Source: Azospirillum fermentarium
GTDB taxonomy: Bacteria; Pseudomonadota; Alphaproteobacteria; Azospirillales; Azospirillaceae
Length of the DNA stretch: 64,000 bases
Assembly (NCBI RefSeq): GCF_025961205.1
Contig: NZ_JAOQNH010000003.1
Location: forward strand, 310,001-374,000
Reading direction: 5' to 3'
Positions 51,226-60,105 of this stretch are shown piece by piece. The position numbers and the translations under genes are program-made. The notes under the pieces were generated by a model. It did not search any database. It saw only the letters and a list, made by a program, of their open reading frames with translations, and was not told the origin of the DNA. Numbering within the stretch: the stretch's first letter is position 1; every line of letters starts with the position of its first letter.

Positions 51226-52392
51226 TCACACGGCGGGGGCCGTTTCCTTGCGCGCCGCTTCCTTGCTCTTGCGCAGGCTGCTGAGCTTCACCGCATCGGG
51301 GGGCAGGGTGGCGGCGTAACCGTCGGTGCGCGTCCACGCGCCGTCGTGCACCACCGGCTTGGACGGCAGGCTGCGGCGGCGGCCCTCGTTGGCCTGCCAG
51401 ATCCGTTCGCCGCTCTTCCAGCGGGGCCGGGGCACGTATTCCAGCAGGTTCCACAGGAACGACATGGAATCGTGGATCGGGCCGTCGGCGTCGGGCTTCA
51501 CATAAGCCGGGTTCTTGCCCCGGCCCAGGATCTCCTCGGTCTTGTCCGGGTCGAGGAGCAGGCCGGCGGCCTTGGCCTCCTCCAGCATCCATTCCAGCGC
51601 CACCTTCGACAGGCCGCTTTCGGCTTCCGGGTGGCCGCCGCCCACGTCGCAATGGGTGCCGGGGAACCACACCTGCACCAGATCCTTCGGCCCGCTGGGT
51701 TCTTTGGCCGCCGGTTTCCACAGGTTGGTGCGGAAGAAGGCGCGCCGCTCGTCGATGGCCACCGCGTGGCGGGCGATGGCGATGTCCGGGTTGTTGGCGG
51801 TGTAGGGCAGGCTGACCGGGCTGGTGAACCATCCGACCGAACTCACCGTGTCCCACACGCCGACGAAATGGGGCTTGCAGGGGCGGGCGCAGGTGGCCTT
51901 GAAATCGCCGGCGAGCTTGAAATAGCCCTTGATCCGGGGATCAGGCGGCTCCTGGGGTTTGGAGCGCCGTTCCAGCCGGGTGATGGCCCACATCATGCGG
52001 ACGATGTAGGGCACCAGCGGGCCATTGCCCGGCGGCACCAGACCATAGAGCTTCAGCAGCGATGCGACCGCCCGCACCGTATAGGCCCCGCGGCTGAACC
52101 CGAACAGGAACAGCTTGTCACCCTCTTCGTACGTGTCGGCGATGAAGCTGTAGATGTCGCGGATGTCGCGGTCGAGACCGTAGCCGAACGCCAGCCCGGC
52201 GGCGCGGGTGAGGACGCCGCCGATGCGGGTCACCGTGCCCGGTGCCGCCATGGTGCCGACGCCGGGGTGGTAATGCACCGTCTGGACGCGGGGATCCTTG
52301 TTCAGGGCAAAGACCATCTTCGCCACGTTGGTCCGCTTGGTGGCGAATTCGTTGGATGTGCCGTCGCAGCAGACGACGATGTTCTTGGCCAT
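51226..52392 (-). CDS. DUF2235 alpha/beta-hydrolase-like protein
   Basis: The ATG at 52392 gives 388 residues; the upstream 33 codons lack similarity. Family marks are NIVVCCDGTSNEF at the N-terminus, HYHPGVGTM, and the nucleophile elbow LFLFGFSRGAYTVRAVASL with Ser100 in G-x-S-x-G. Later parts are FVGVWDTVSSVGW and QVWFPGTHCDVGGGHPE, which hold the likely Asp and His of the triad. DUF2235 includes the Tle1 phospholipase effectors of type VI secretion as well as many single genes. No signal peptide, immunity gene or secretion gene is visible, so a housekeeping hydrolase is as likely as an effector. Confidence 0.85.
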   Translation of the reverse strand: MAKNIVVCCDGTSNEFATKRTNVAKMVFALNKDPRVQTVHYHPGVGTMAAPGTVTRIGGVLTRAAGLAFGYGLDRDIRDIYSFIADTYEEGDKLFLFGFSRGAYTVRAVASLLKLYGLVPPGNGPLVPYIVRMMWAITRLERRSKPQEPPDPRIKGYFKLAGDFKATCARPCKPHFVGVWDTVSSVGWFTSPVSLPYTANNPDIAIARHAVAIDERRAFFRTNLWKPAAKEPSGPKDLVQVWFPGTHCDVGGGHPEAESGLSKVALEWMLEEAKAAGLLLDPDKTEEILGRGKNPAYVKPDADGPIHDSMSFLWNLLEYVPRPRWKSGERIWQANEGRRRSLPSKPVVHDGAWTRTDGYAATLPPDAVKLSSLRKSKEAARKETAPAV

Positions 52393-52540
52393 GGCCGGAT
52401 GCCCCTTCAGGGACCAAATGCATACAACGAAATGCACATGGTGATGAAACGAAAACCTGAATCCTGAAGGGGATTCCATACCAGATAACAACGGGGGTCA
52501 AACCCTAACGCCCACCCGTTTTTCTTGGCCAGACCCGCCG

Positions 52541-53248
52541 TTATTGGGGAAAGGCGGGCGGGAACACGGTCAGGCAGGGAATCCACCCGTCGGGGGCCGG
52601 CACGTTGGCGGCGTGGGTGCGCCCGGTGGCGAGCAGCTTGGGCAGTACATGGGTGTGCGGCCCGTCCGGGCTGCGCCCGTCGGGGCGGGGGATGGGCTGC
52701 TTCACCTCCGCCCGCGCAAAGGGGCACAGAAACACCCGGTGGGGGCTGAGGTCCGGCCATGCGGTGGCGAGCGGGCCGGCCGGATCGAACATGCCCAGGC
52801 CGGCCCCGGCGCGAATCCGCTCTGCCGTCACCGGATCGGCGGCGCGGACGCAGGCGGTGACCTGCTTCAGGTTCAGGCCCAGGTCGAACAGGACGCCGCC
52901 GTCCCGCGGGTCGATGGGATCGTCGTCCGGCCCCACCTCGGTCACCGCGGTGACGCCGCTGCCGGTGCAGATTTCGGTGGGCAGGCACAGGGCCACGGCG
53001 GGTTTCTTGCTGCCGGCCATGGCATAGGGCACCGCCCGCACGCGGGGATCATGGCGCAGGCGGATGCCCCCGCGGGCCGTGCCCACCGTCATCACCGGCC
53101 CGTCCAGGGCGAGGTGCACCGCTTCGTCCTCGTCGCGGGTGAACTCGGCGATGGCGCCGAAACTGCCCAGCCCCCAGCCGGTGGCGGGATCGGCCAGGGC
53201 CGCGCGCAGCCACGGCCACAAGGTCTCATCGGTCAACGAATCGAACAT
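52541..53248 (-). CDS. Protein of unknown function at the end of the btu operon
   Basis: This 235-residue protein is coupled to btuD by a TGATG overlap, so it belongs to the riboswitch-controlled operon. It starts FDSLTDETLWPWLRAALADP, followed by GWGLGSFGAIAEF. Its middle has PYAMAGSKKPAVALCLPTEI, and the C-terminal part has HRVFLCPFARAEVKQPIP. No signal peptide or membrane segment is visible, so it is probably cytoplasmic. Conserved-looking Cys (CLPTEICTG, CVRAAD, CPFARAE, CLTVF) and His residues are scattered through it. I do not recognise the family. Its place suggests a role in handling incoming corrinoid, but that is inference from position alone. Confidence 0.75.
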   Translation of the reverse strand: MFDSLTDETLWPWLRAALADPATGWGLGSFGAIAEFTRDEDEAVHLALDGPVMTVGTARGGIRLRHDPRVRAVPYAMAGSKKPAVALCLPTEICTGSGVTAVTEVGPDDDPIDPRDGGVLFDLGLNLKQVTACVRAADPVTAERIRAGAGLGMFDPAGPLATAWPDLSPHRVFLCPFARAEVKQPIPRPDGRSPDGPHTHVLPKLLATGRTHAANVPAPDGWIPCLTVFPPAFPQ

Positions 53249-54042
53249 CACGCAAGCGTCCTTTCGGAAGAGGGAAGGGTGGTCCAGGGCAGCAGGTAGG
53301 GCGCGCCGTCCACCGCCCCGCGGTGAACGGCGATGCCGTAGGCCGCGGCCAGCAGCGTATCGGTCAGCACGGCGGCGGGCGGGCCGTCGGCCATCACCCC
53401 CCCGCCGGCCAGCAGGATCAGCCGGTCGCAGAAGCGCGCGGCGAGCGTCAGGTCGTGCAGCACCGCCACCACCCCGGTCCCGCCGCGGGCTGACGCCCGC
53501 AGCAGCGCCATGGCCGCCAACTGGTGGCGGGGATCCAGCGCCGACACCGGCTCGTCGGCCAGCAGCAGCGCCGGTTCGGTGGCGAGTGCCCGGGCCAGCA
53601 GCACCCGCATCCGTTCGCCCCCCGACAGGGTGCCGGTGATGCGGTGGCGCAGATGGCGGGCGTCGGTCAGGGTCAGCGCCCGCTCCACCGCCGCGCGGTC
53701 GGCGGGCGTGACCCCGCCCAGCAGGCCGCGGTGGGGCAGCCGGCCCAGCATCACCACGGCTTGCGCCGTCAACGGCCAGTGAACCGGCCCGTCCTGGGGC
53801 AGATAGGCCACGGCACGGGCCAGCCGCCGCCGGCCCAGCCGCCCCAAGGGCTCACCGTCATAGGTGACGGTGCCGGCCATGGGCGGGGCGATGCCGGCCA
53901 GCACCCGCAGCAGGGTGGATTTGCCCGCCCCGTTCGGCCCGATCACCCCGGTGAACACGCCGGGCCGTAGCGACAGGCTGACATCGCGCAGCAGAGGCCG
54001 CCCGCCGGCCTGGACCGTCATGGACTGGGTGTCGATGCGCAT
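53248..54042 (-). CDS. btuD: Cobalamin ABC transporter ATP-binding protein
   Basis: The ATG at 54042 overlaps the permease stop by one base (TGATG), giving 264 residues. All ABC motifs are present: Walker A GPNGAGKST near residue 37, Q-loop AYLPQDGP, signature LSGGERMRVLLARALA, Walker B LLLADEPVSALD and H-loop VAVLHDLT. The sequence type is the FecE/BtuD importer group. With BtuF- and BtuC-like proteins and the riboswitch it powers corrinoid import across the inner membrane. Confidence 0.92.
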   Translation of the reverse strand: MRIDTQSMTVQAGGRPLLRDVSLSLRPGVFTGVIGPNGAGKSTLLRVLAGIAPPMAGTVTYDGEPLGRLGRRRLARAVAYLPQDGPVHWPLTAQAVVMLGRLPHRGLLGGVTPADRAAVERALTLTDARHLRHRITGTLSGGERMRVLLARALATEPALLLADEPVSALDPRHQLAAMALLRASARGGTGVVAVLHDLTLAARFCDRLILLAGGGVMADGPPAAVLTDTLLAAAYGIAVHRGAVDGAPYLLPWTTLPSSERTLA

Positions 54043-55043
54043 CACGGCTCCTCCCTTTGCAGCCGCGCGATGAGGAGGATGAGGAAGGGGGCCCCCACCA
54101 GCGCGGTGACCACGCCCAGCTTGAGTTCCGGCCGGGTGGGCAGCAGGCGCACGGCGATGTCGGCGGCCAGGATCAGCACCGCCCCGGCCAGCCCGCCGGC
54201 CGGCAGCAACCGGCCCGGATGCGCCCCCACCAGCGGGCGCATCAGGTGCGGCGCCACCAGCCCGACGAAGCCCACCGCCCCGGTCACCGACACCGCACTG
54301 CCCACCGCCAGCGCCGCCCCGGCGATCAGCCGCCCGCGGAGTGCTGTCAGGTCGAAGCCCAGGCTGCGCGCCGTGTCCTCCCCCAGCGTCAGGGCGTCCA
54401 GCGCCCGCGCGCCCGACAGGATCAAGGACCAGCCGACGAGCATGGGCGGCAGCACCAGCATCACCTGGTCTCTGCCGCGGTCGGCCAGCGACCCCATCAG
54501 CCAGAACACGATCTCCAGCGCCGCATAGGGGTTGGGGGCGAGGTTGAGGGTCAGGGCGGTCAGCGCGCCGGCCAGGCTGTTGACGGCGATGCCGCCGATG
54601 ATCAGCGTGGTGGTCCCGGCCCCGCGTGCGGCCATGACGGTCAGCAGCAAGGCTGCCACCGCCGCCCCGGCCATGCCCCCCAGCGGCAGGGCCAGTGCCA
54701 GCGTGGCCGACAGTCCGCTGTAGAACACCGCCACCGCCCCCAGCGCCGCGGCGCTGGACACGCCGACGATGCCGGGTTCGGCCAGCGGGTTGCGCAGCCA
54801 CCCCTGCATGGCGGCCCCGGTCAGCCCCAGGCTGAACCCCACCAGCAGCCCCAGCACCGCCCGCGGCACCCGCAGTTCGGCGAACACCAGGGCTTGCAGC
54901 GTGTCCCGCCCGGCCAGCCAGTCGCCCGCAGCGGCGGCGGCGTCGAACGGCACATAGCCCACGGCCATGGACACCAGACACAGCACCAGCGCCAGCCCGG
55001 CCAGGGCCGCCATCAAGACCCCATAGGGAATCCGTCCGTTCAT
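54042..55043 (-). CDS. btuC: Cobalamin ABC transporter permease (FecCD family)
   Basis: This 333-residue protein has about ten helices and the FecCD/BtuC pattern: FAELRVPRAVLGLLVGFSLGLTGAAMQGWLRNPLAEPGIVGVSSAAALGA in residues about 50-100, LIIGGIAVNSLAGALTAL, SLGFDLTALRGRLIAGAAL, and GFVGLVAPHLMRPLVGAHPGRLLPAGGLAGA. It forms the channel for corrinoids. The start overlaps the btuF stop by four bases (ATGA). Iron-siderophore transporters share this fold; the riboswitch decides for B12. Confidence 0.92.
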   Translation of the reverse strand: MNGRIPYGVLMAALAGLALVLCLVSMAVGYVPFDAAAAAGDWLAGRDTLQALVFAELRVPRAVLGLLVGFSLGLTGAAMQGWLRNPLAEPGIVGVSSAAALGAVAVFYSGLSATLALALPLGGMAGAAVAALLLTVMAARGAGTTTLIIGGIAVNSLAGALTALTLNLAPNPYAALEIVFWLMGSLADRGRDQVMLVLPPMLVGWSLILSGARALDALTLGEDTARSLGFDLTALRGRLIAGAALAVGSAVSVTGAVGFVGLVAPHLMRPLVGAHPGRLLPAGGLAGAVLILAADIAVRLLPTRPELKLGVVTALVGAPFLILLIARLQREEP

Positions 55044-55885
55044 GGCCCCTCTCCCCGCGCCGCCGCCAGCAGGGCCGCGGCCTCGGCGTTCTGCGGCCCG
55101 GCACAGGTCAGCAGGCGCGACGGCACCGTCACCGTGCGCACCCGCCGGGACAGCGCCGTCACCGCCGGGTGGTGCAGCACCGCATTCGCCAGCGACGGCG
55201 GCGCGCCGGGAGTGTCATCGGTGATCAGCCGCTCGGCCCCGCCCAGCAGGATGGCTTCCAGCGGCAAGGGCCCGAACCCGCCTCCCGGCAGCCGTCCCGC
55301 CGCATTCTCCAGCCCCGCCCGCGCCATCACCGCGTCGGTCAGCGTGCCCGGCCCGGCCACGAAGCCGTTGGGCCGCAGCACCACCGCCGTGGGCCGGCGG
55401 TCCCCCGGTGCGGGGGCCGCGGCGTCGTAGCGGGCCAACATGGCGGCGATGAGCGCCTCCCCCCGCTCCGGCTCGCCCACCGTGCGGGCCAGGGCACGGA
55501 TCTGGTCCGCCGCGTCCTCCGGCGTCTGGGGCACGTCCAGTTCCACCAGCGGCGCGTTCAGCCGTTTGAGCAGCCCGGCGGCGGTGCGGGTGGTGTATGT
55601 CCCGCCGACGATCAGGTCGGGGTGCAGCGGCACGATCTCTTCCGCCAGCCCGCGGTTGACGGGGATGCCGGCGGCGATGGCCGCCACCGTGGACCCGCAG
55701 GGGTCGCGGGCCAGCCACGTGACCGAGGCGATGCGCCCCGGCTCCACCAGCCGCAGCAGCAATTCGTCGGCACACAGGTTGAGCGAGACGATGCGCTGCG
55801 GTTTGGCGGCGCCGTCCCCGGCCAGCGCCGGCCCCCCTGCGCACAGCAGGAGGGCGGCGAGGAGACACACGGTCCGCCGGATCAC
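55040..55885 (-). CDS. btuF: Periplasmic cobalamin-binding protein (BtuF-like)
   Basis: The GTG at 55885 overlaps the btuB stop (GTGA) and gives 281 residues with a clear signal peptide (CLLAALLLCAGGPALAG). It is a helical-backbone binding protein: RIVSLNLCADELLLRLVEPGRIASV, then PLHPDLIVGGTYT and LNAPLVELDVP. It carries substrate from the outer-membrane receptor to the BtuC permease. Among such proteins, siderophore and B12 binders look alike; the operon's riboswitch supports corrinoid. Confidence 0.88.
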   Translation of the reverse strand: MIRRTVCLLAALLLCAGGPALAGDGAAKPQRIVSLNLCADELLLRLVEPGRIASVTWLARDPCGSTVAAIAAGIPVNRGLAEEIVPLHPDLIVGGTYTTRTAAGLLKRLNAPLVELDVPQTPEDAADQIRALARTVGEPERGEALIAAMLARYDAAAPAPGDRRPTAVVLRPNGFVAGPGTLTDAVMARAGLENAAGRLPGGGFGPLPLEAILLGGAERLITDDTPGAPPSLANAVLHHPAVTALSRRVRTVTVPSRLLTCAGPQNAEAAALLAAARGEGP

Positions 55886-57810
55886 AGCGCCAGCCGCAGG
55901 CCGAGATAGCCCGCCCGCCCGGCGGCGCCATAGGTCCAGACCTCCTGATAATGGCGGTTGGTCAGGTTCTCGATGCGCCCGAACGCCTCCACCCGCTCGG
56001 TCAGCGTGTACGATCCCGACAGGTTGACCAGCGTGTAGGGCGTCAGGCTGACCGGCTGGCGGTTGTAAAAGGAATCATAGGCCCAGTCGCTGGTGCGCCC
56101 GTTGTAGACCACGCCGATGTTGGCGTTGGCCCGGTCCTCCAGAAAGCGGTAATTGGCGTTCAGGCTCGCCAGATGCTTGGGCCGGCGCACCAGCTCGGCC
56201 CCGGTGGAGTCCTCGCCCTCGGTCCAGGTGTAGGAGCCGCGCAGCGTCAGCCCGTCCACCGGCTCCACCGTCAGCCCCACCTCCAGCCCCTGCACGCGGG
56301 ATTCGCCGGGCATGTTGATGGAGGTGCGTCCGGTCCCGGTGATGAGATCGCGGATGCGCTGGTTGAACCACGTGGCATCGGCCACCACCCGCTTGCCCCA
56401 CAGCGCCTGATCGGCGCCGATGTCCCAGCCGCGGCCCTTTTCCGGCTTCAGGTCCGGGTTGCCGGCATAGGTGGCGGTGTATCCGTACAGCTCGAACAGC
56501 GTCGGGTTCTTGACCCCGGTGCCGTAGGAGGCGCGCAGCTTGGTGCCGGTGTCCTCCACGCGGTAGGCGGCGGTGCCGCGCCAGGTGGTGGCGTCCTGGA
56601 ACAGGTCGTTGCCGTCGCGGCGCACGCTGCCGGTCAGGGTCAGACGGTCGAACAGGTCCAGCTTGTACTGCCCCACCAGCCCCGTTGACCCGATGGTGCG
56701 GTCGAAGTTGGAATAGCCGCTGCGGGTGATGCCGGTGTCGTCCTCGTGCTCCACCCCGGCGGTCAGCACGTGCGCCGCTGGGCCGGTGGCAAAGCTGAGG
56801 TTGGTCTGATAGTCCAGCTTGGTCTTGCGCCCCTCGTAGGTGCTGGTGGTCTGGCCGCGGGCATCGCGGTAATTCCGTTGCTGCCGGCCATAGGACAGGC
56901 CGGCGATGTGCTCCCAATGGCCGTCAAGGAACACCGCTTTGCCCTGCACCCGCCCGAACGCCTGCTTGCCGGTGGTGCTGGTGCCGTCGTCCACCGCCCC
57001 GCGCCCGCCGGTGAAACCATCGGTGTCGCTGTCGAAGCGGGTGTAGCGGCCCACCACCGCCAGTTCGGTGGTGCCGGTGGGACGCACGGCGGCCTTGGCG
57101 GTCAGGGTACCGTTGCGATAGCCGTCCTTCTCGCCGTTGCCCAGCCGGCGGTCGGCCACCGACACGCCGGTGCTGCGCACACCTTGGGCACTCACCGCCA
57201 CGTCGTAGCGGTCGTTGCCGGTGCCGGCGGTGGCGCGCCCGGCCCAGGTGCCGAACGATCCGCCCTCCACCGCCGCCGAGAGGGAGGGCGCGCCGCTGCC
57301 GCGGCGGGTGACGATGTTGACCACGCCGCCCACGGCGTCGGAGCCGTAGAGCGCGCTTTGTGGCCCGCGCAGCACCTCCACCCGCTCGATGTCGCCGGCC
57401 AGCAGGTTGGCGAAGTCGTATTCGGAGCCCGATGCGGGGTCGTTGACCTCGATCCCGTCGATCAGCACCAGGGTCTGGTTGCCCTCGGCCCCGCGGATGC
57501 GGACCTGGGTCAGGGTGCCCATGGGGCCGGTGCGGTTGACCGCCACGCCCGGCACCTCGCGCAGGACGTCGGACAGGATCCGGGTCTGGCGCTGCTGGAG
57601 GTCGTCCGCCGTGATGATGGTCAGCGCGCTGCCGGTCGCGTCCGCCGCGGTGGGCACGCGGTTGGCGGTGACGGAGATTTCCGGCAGCAGCATGGCCGTG
57701 CTCGTGGCGGTGCCGTCGTCGGCGGCCAGGGATGAGAGGGGGAGGAGAACGCCGCCGATGGCAAAGGCGGCGGGAATCGTCCGGGACGGACAGAACAGGG
57801 TACGAGTCAT
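55882..57810 (-). CDS. btuB: TonB-dependent cobalamin receptor (BtuB-like)
   Basis: This 642-residue outer-membrane receptor begins with a signal peptide (FAIGGVLLPLSSLAA) and a TonB box-like segment LLPEISVTANRVPT. The plug has TRILSDVLREVPGVAVNRTG, TLTQVRIRGAEGNQTLVLIDGIEVNDP and IERVEVLRGPQSALYGSDAVGGVVNIVTRR. The barrel ends in LTNRHYQEVWTYGAAGRAGYLGLRLAL with the usual terminal hydrophobic strand. The length equals BtuB of enteric bacteria and the sequence type is BtuB-like. It is first in the operon, directly after the cobalamin riboswitch, confirming its role. Confidence 0.95.
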   Translation of the reverse strand: MTRTLFCPSRTIPAAFAIGGVLLPLSSLAADDGTATSTAMLLPEISVTANRVPTAADATGSALTIITADDLQQRQTRILSDVLREVPGVAVNRTGPMGTLTQVRIRGAEGNQTLVLIDGIEVNDPASGSEYDFANLLAGDIERVEVLRGPQSALYGSDAVGGVVNIVTRRGSGAPSLSAAVEGGSFGTWAGRATAGTGNDRYDVAVSAQGVRSTGVSVADRRLGNGEKDGYRNGTLTAKAAVRPTGTTELAVVGRYTRFDSDTDGFTGGRGAVDDGTSTTGKQAFGRVQGKAVFLDGHWEHIAGLSYGRQQRNYRDARGQTTSTYEGRKTKLDYQTNLSFATGPAAHVLTAGVEHEDDTGITRSGYSNFDRTIGSTGLVGQYKLDLFDRLTLTGSVRRDGNDLFQDATTWRGTAAYRVEDTGTKLRASYGTGVKNPTLFELYGYTATYAGNPDLKPEKGRGWDIGADQALWGKRVVADATWFNQRIRDLITGTGRTSINMPGESRVQGLEVGLTVEPVDGLTLRGSYTWTEGEDSTGAELVRRPKHLASLNANYRFLEDRANANIGVVYNGRTSDWAYDSFYNRQPVSLTPYTLVNLSGSYTLTERVEAFGRIENLTNRHYQEVWTYGAAGRAGYLGLRLAL

Positions 57811-57937
57811 GAGACCTCGGGCGGAGACGCCGGTGGCACGTCACCGCGAACGAAGCCCCGCCGCGATCCCGCACGGGCGGAATCCCGGTTCGGCAACCTT
57901 CGGTGCACCCCGCCCGAATGTGTCCGCGTGTGACCAC

Positions 57938-58132
57938 GGTTGACGGCAGGTCTCCTGGCTCACGGGTTGTCGCCTGTCCGCGGCCTTCCCAGAGCGTCTT
58001 TCATGGCTCCAGTGGCTTCGTTGCGGACGGCTCGCCGCTTACAGTTGCGGGGGCAGCCCCGGCTTGAAACCCTGTCGATGGGTCCGCACCGTGTTCCCTT
58101 TTCAGCCCTTGCGGGCAACCGTCGCGGCCAAG
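57938..58132 (-). promoter_or_regulatory. Cobalamin (AdoCbl) riboswitch
   Basis: On the minus strand the leader contains the B12-box AGCCAGGAGACCTGCC (57945-57960) and the conserved GCCCCCGCAACTG (58042-58054), followed by CCACTGG and GGAAGG elements in the expected order. The 5' part holds GGGAACACGGTG. Binding of adenosylcobalamin turns off translation or transcription of the btu operon. It ends about 130 nt before the btuB ATG. The remaining 120 bp to treZ (58133-58252) must hold the treZ promoter and the riboswitch promoter; no further structure is seen. Confidence 0.95.
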
Positions 58133-58252
58133 CTAGGGGCGGTGATGCCGGCGGGTCAATGATTTTGTTGCCGGGGTTTTTTTATTGCGGGGAGCAAACC
58201 CAGCGGCGGGGCGTTGTCGGGGGATGCCGCCGCACACCAGAGGATTGCTGCG

Positions 58253-60058
58253 ATGACCGAGAACCGTTTCACCCATTCCATGCCCTTCGGCGCCCAGCCG
58301 CAGGCCGGCGGTTCCGTCCGGTTCCGCCTGTGGGCGCCGGGCGTGGCGGAGATGACGCTGGAGATCGACGGCAGCACCCGCCTGCCCATGGTGCGGGAAG
58401 AGGACGGGTGGTTCACCCTGGCCACCCATGAGGCCGCGGCGGGCAGCGCCTACCGTTTCATCCTGCCCGACGGGCTGGCGGTCCCCGACCCGGTGTCGCG
58501 CTGGCAGCCCGACGGGGTGCACGGGCCGAGCCGGGTGGTGGACCCGGCCTCCTACGCCTGGACGGCGAGCGCATGGCGCGGGCGGCCCTGGCACGAGACG
58601 GTGCTGTACGAACTCCACGTCGGGACATTCACACCCGAAGGCACCTACCGCGCCGCCATCGAACGGCTGGACCATCTGGCGGCGGCCGGCATCACGGCGG
58701 TGGAGCTGATGCCGCTGGCCGAATGCCCCGGCGGGCGGAACTGGGGGTACGACGGGGTGCAGCTTTTCGCCCCCCGGTCGGCCTATGGCACGCCCGACGA
58801 CCTGAAGGCGCTGATCGACGCGGCGCATGGGCGGGGGCTGATGGTGTTCCTGGATGTGGTCTACAACCACTTCGGGCCGGACGGGAACTACCTGCACGCC
58901 TACGCCCCCGGCTTCTTCACCGAACGGCACAAGACGCCGTGGGGTGCCGCCATCAATTTCGACGGCGCCCACGCCCGCCCGGTGCGCGACTTCATGATCC
59001 ACAACGCGCTCTATTGGCTGGAGGAATACCGCATCGACGGGCTGCGGCTGGACGCGGTGCACGCCATCATCGACGATTCTTCCCCCCACATCCTGGAGGA
59101 GCTGGCCCGGCGGGTGCGTGATCGCGTGGGCCGGGACCGTCACGTCCATCTGGTGCTGGAGAACGAGCACAACGCCGCCCGCCTCCTGTCCCGCGACGGG
59201 GGGGAGCCGCGGTTCCACACCGCCCAATGGAACGACGATTACCACCACGCCGCCCATGTGCTGGCCACCGGGGAGAGCGGGGGATATTACAGCGACTTTG
59301 CCGCCGACCCCATCGCCGGCCTGTGCCGGGCGCTGGCCGAGGGCTTCATCTACCAGGGCGGCCCGTCCGCTTTGCGCGGCGGCGAACGGCGGGGGGAGGT
59401 GTCGCGGCACCTGCCGCCGCCGGCCTTCGTCAATTTCCTGCAGAACCACGACCAGATCGGCAACCGCGCCTTCGGCGAGCGGCTGACCGTGCTGGCCCCG
59501 CCGGACCGGGTGGAGGCGCTGCTGACCATCACCCTGCTGGCCCCGTCCATCCCCCTGCTGTTCATGGGCGAGGAATGGGGGGAGACCAACCCCTTTGCCT
59601 TCTTCACCGATTTCGACGGCGATCTGGCCGGCGCGGTGCGGGAGGGGCGGCGGCGGGAGTTTGCGGCCTTCCCCGAATTCGCCGACCCGGAACGCCGCGC
59701 GCGCATCCCCGACCCCAACGCCGCCGAGACCGCCGTCCGCTCCCGCATCGACTGGGGCAAGGTGACGCAGGAGCCGTTCGCGTCCCGGCTGGCGCTGGTG
59801 CGCCGGCTGCTGCGCCTGCGGGCCGAACGCATCGTGCCCCTGCTGCCGGGGGCCGGCGGGGGGGAGGTGCTGTGGCGGGAGGGGGCCGGCTTTTCCATCG
59901 CCTGGACCCTGGCCGGCGGGGCCCGGCTGACGCTGGCGGCCCACCTGGGCGACGGGGCGGTGACGCCGCCGGCTCTCCCGCCGGGGGAGGTGCTGGTGGG
60001 GGGGAAAGCCATAGGCCGGCTTTCCGGCTGGACAGCCCGATGGTTCCTGCAGTCCTAA
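58253..60058 (+). CDS. treZ: Malto-oligosyltrehalose trehalohydrolase
   Basis: The ATG at 58253 gives 601 residues, with GAGGA eight bases upstream. The protein has an N-terminal beta domain (VRFRLWAPGVAEMTLEI) and a GH13 barrel. Catalytic motifs are IDGLRLDAVHAI (nucleophile Asp, about 263), VHLVLENEHN (acid Glu, about 301) and FLQNHDQIGNR (transition-state Asp, about 400). LFMGEEWGETNPFAFFTDF is characteristic of TreZ. It cuts trehalose from the end of maltooligosyltrehalose made by TreY. It starts a three-gene rightward run treZ-malQ-treY. Confidence 0.96.
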   Translation: MTENRFTHSMPFGAQPQAGGSVRFRLWAPGVAEMTLEIDGSTRLPMVREEDGWFTLATHEAAAGSAYRFILPDGLAVPDPVSRWQPDGVHGPSRVVDPASYAWTASAWRGRPWHETVLYELHVGTFTPEGTYRAAIERLDHLAAAGITAVELMPLAECPGGRNWGYDGVQLFAPRSAYGTPDDLKALIDAAHGRGLMVFLDVVYNHFGPDGNYLHAYAPGFFTERHKTPWGAAINFDGAHARPVRDFMIHNALYWLEEYRIDGLRLDAVHAIIDDSSPHILEELARRVRDRVGRDRHVHLVLENEHNAARLLSRDGGEPRFHTAQWNDDYHHAAHVLATGESGGYYSDFAADPIAGLCRALAEGFIYQGGPSALRGGERRGEVSRHLPPPAFVNFLQNHDQIGNRAFGERLTVLAPPDRVEALLTITLLAPSIPLLFMGEEWGETNPFAFFTDFDGDLAGAVREGRRREFAAFPEFADPERRARIPDPNAAETAVRSRIDWGKVTQEPFASRLALVRRLLRLRAERIVPLLPGAGGGEVLWREGAGFSIAWTLAGGARLTLAAHLGDGAVTPPALPPGEVLVGGKAIGRLSGWTARWFLQS

Positions 60059-60105
60059 TACCACCAGACATCCATGAAACCGAAAACGAAAACGGGGAAG
60101 CGGTG

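Noticed and set aside
52490..52520. AACGGG/CCCGTT hairpin followed by TTTCTT on the plus strand
   Set aside because: No rightward gene ends before it. On the minus strand, where the btu operon ends, there is no U-tract after the stem.
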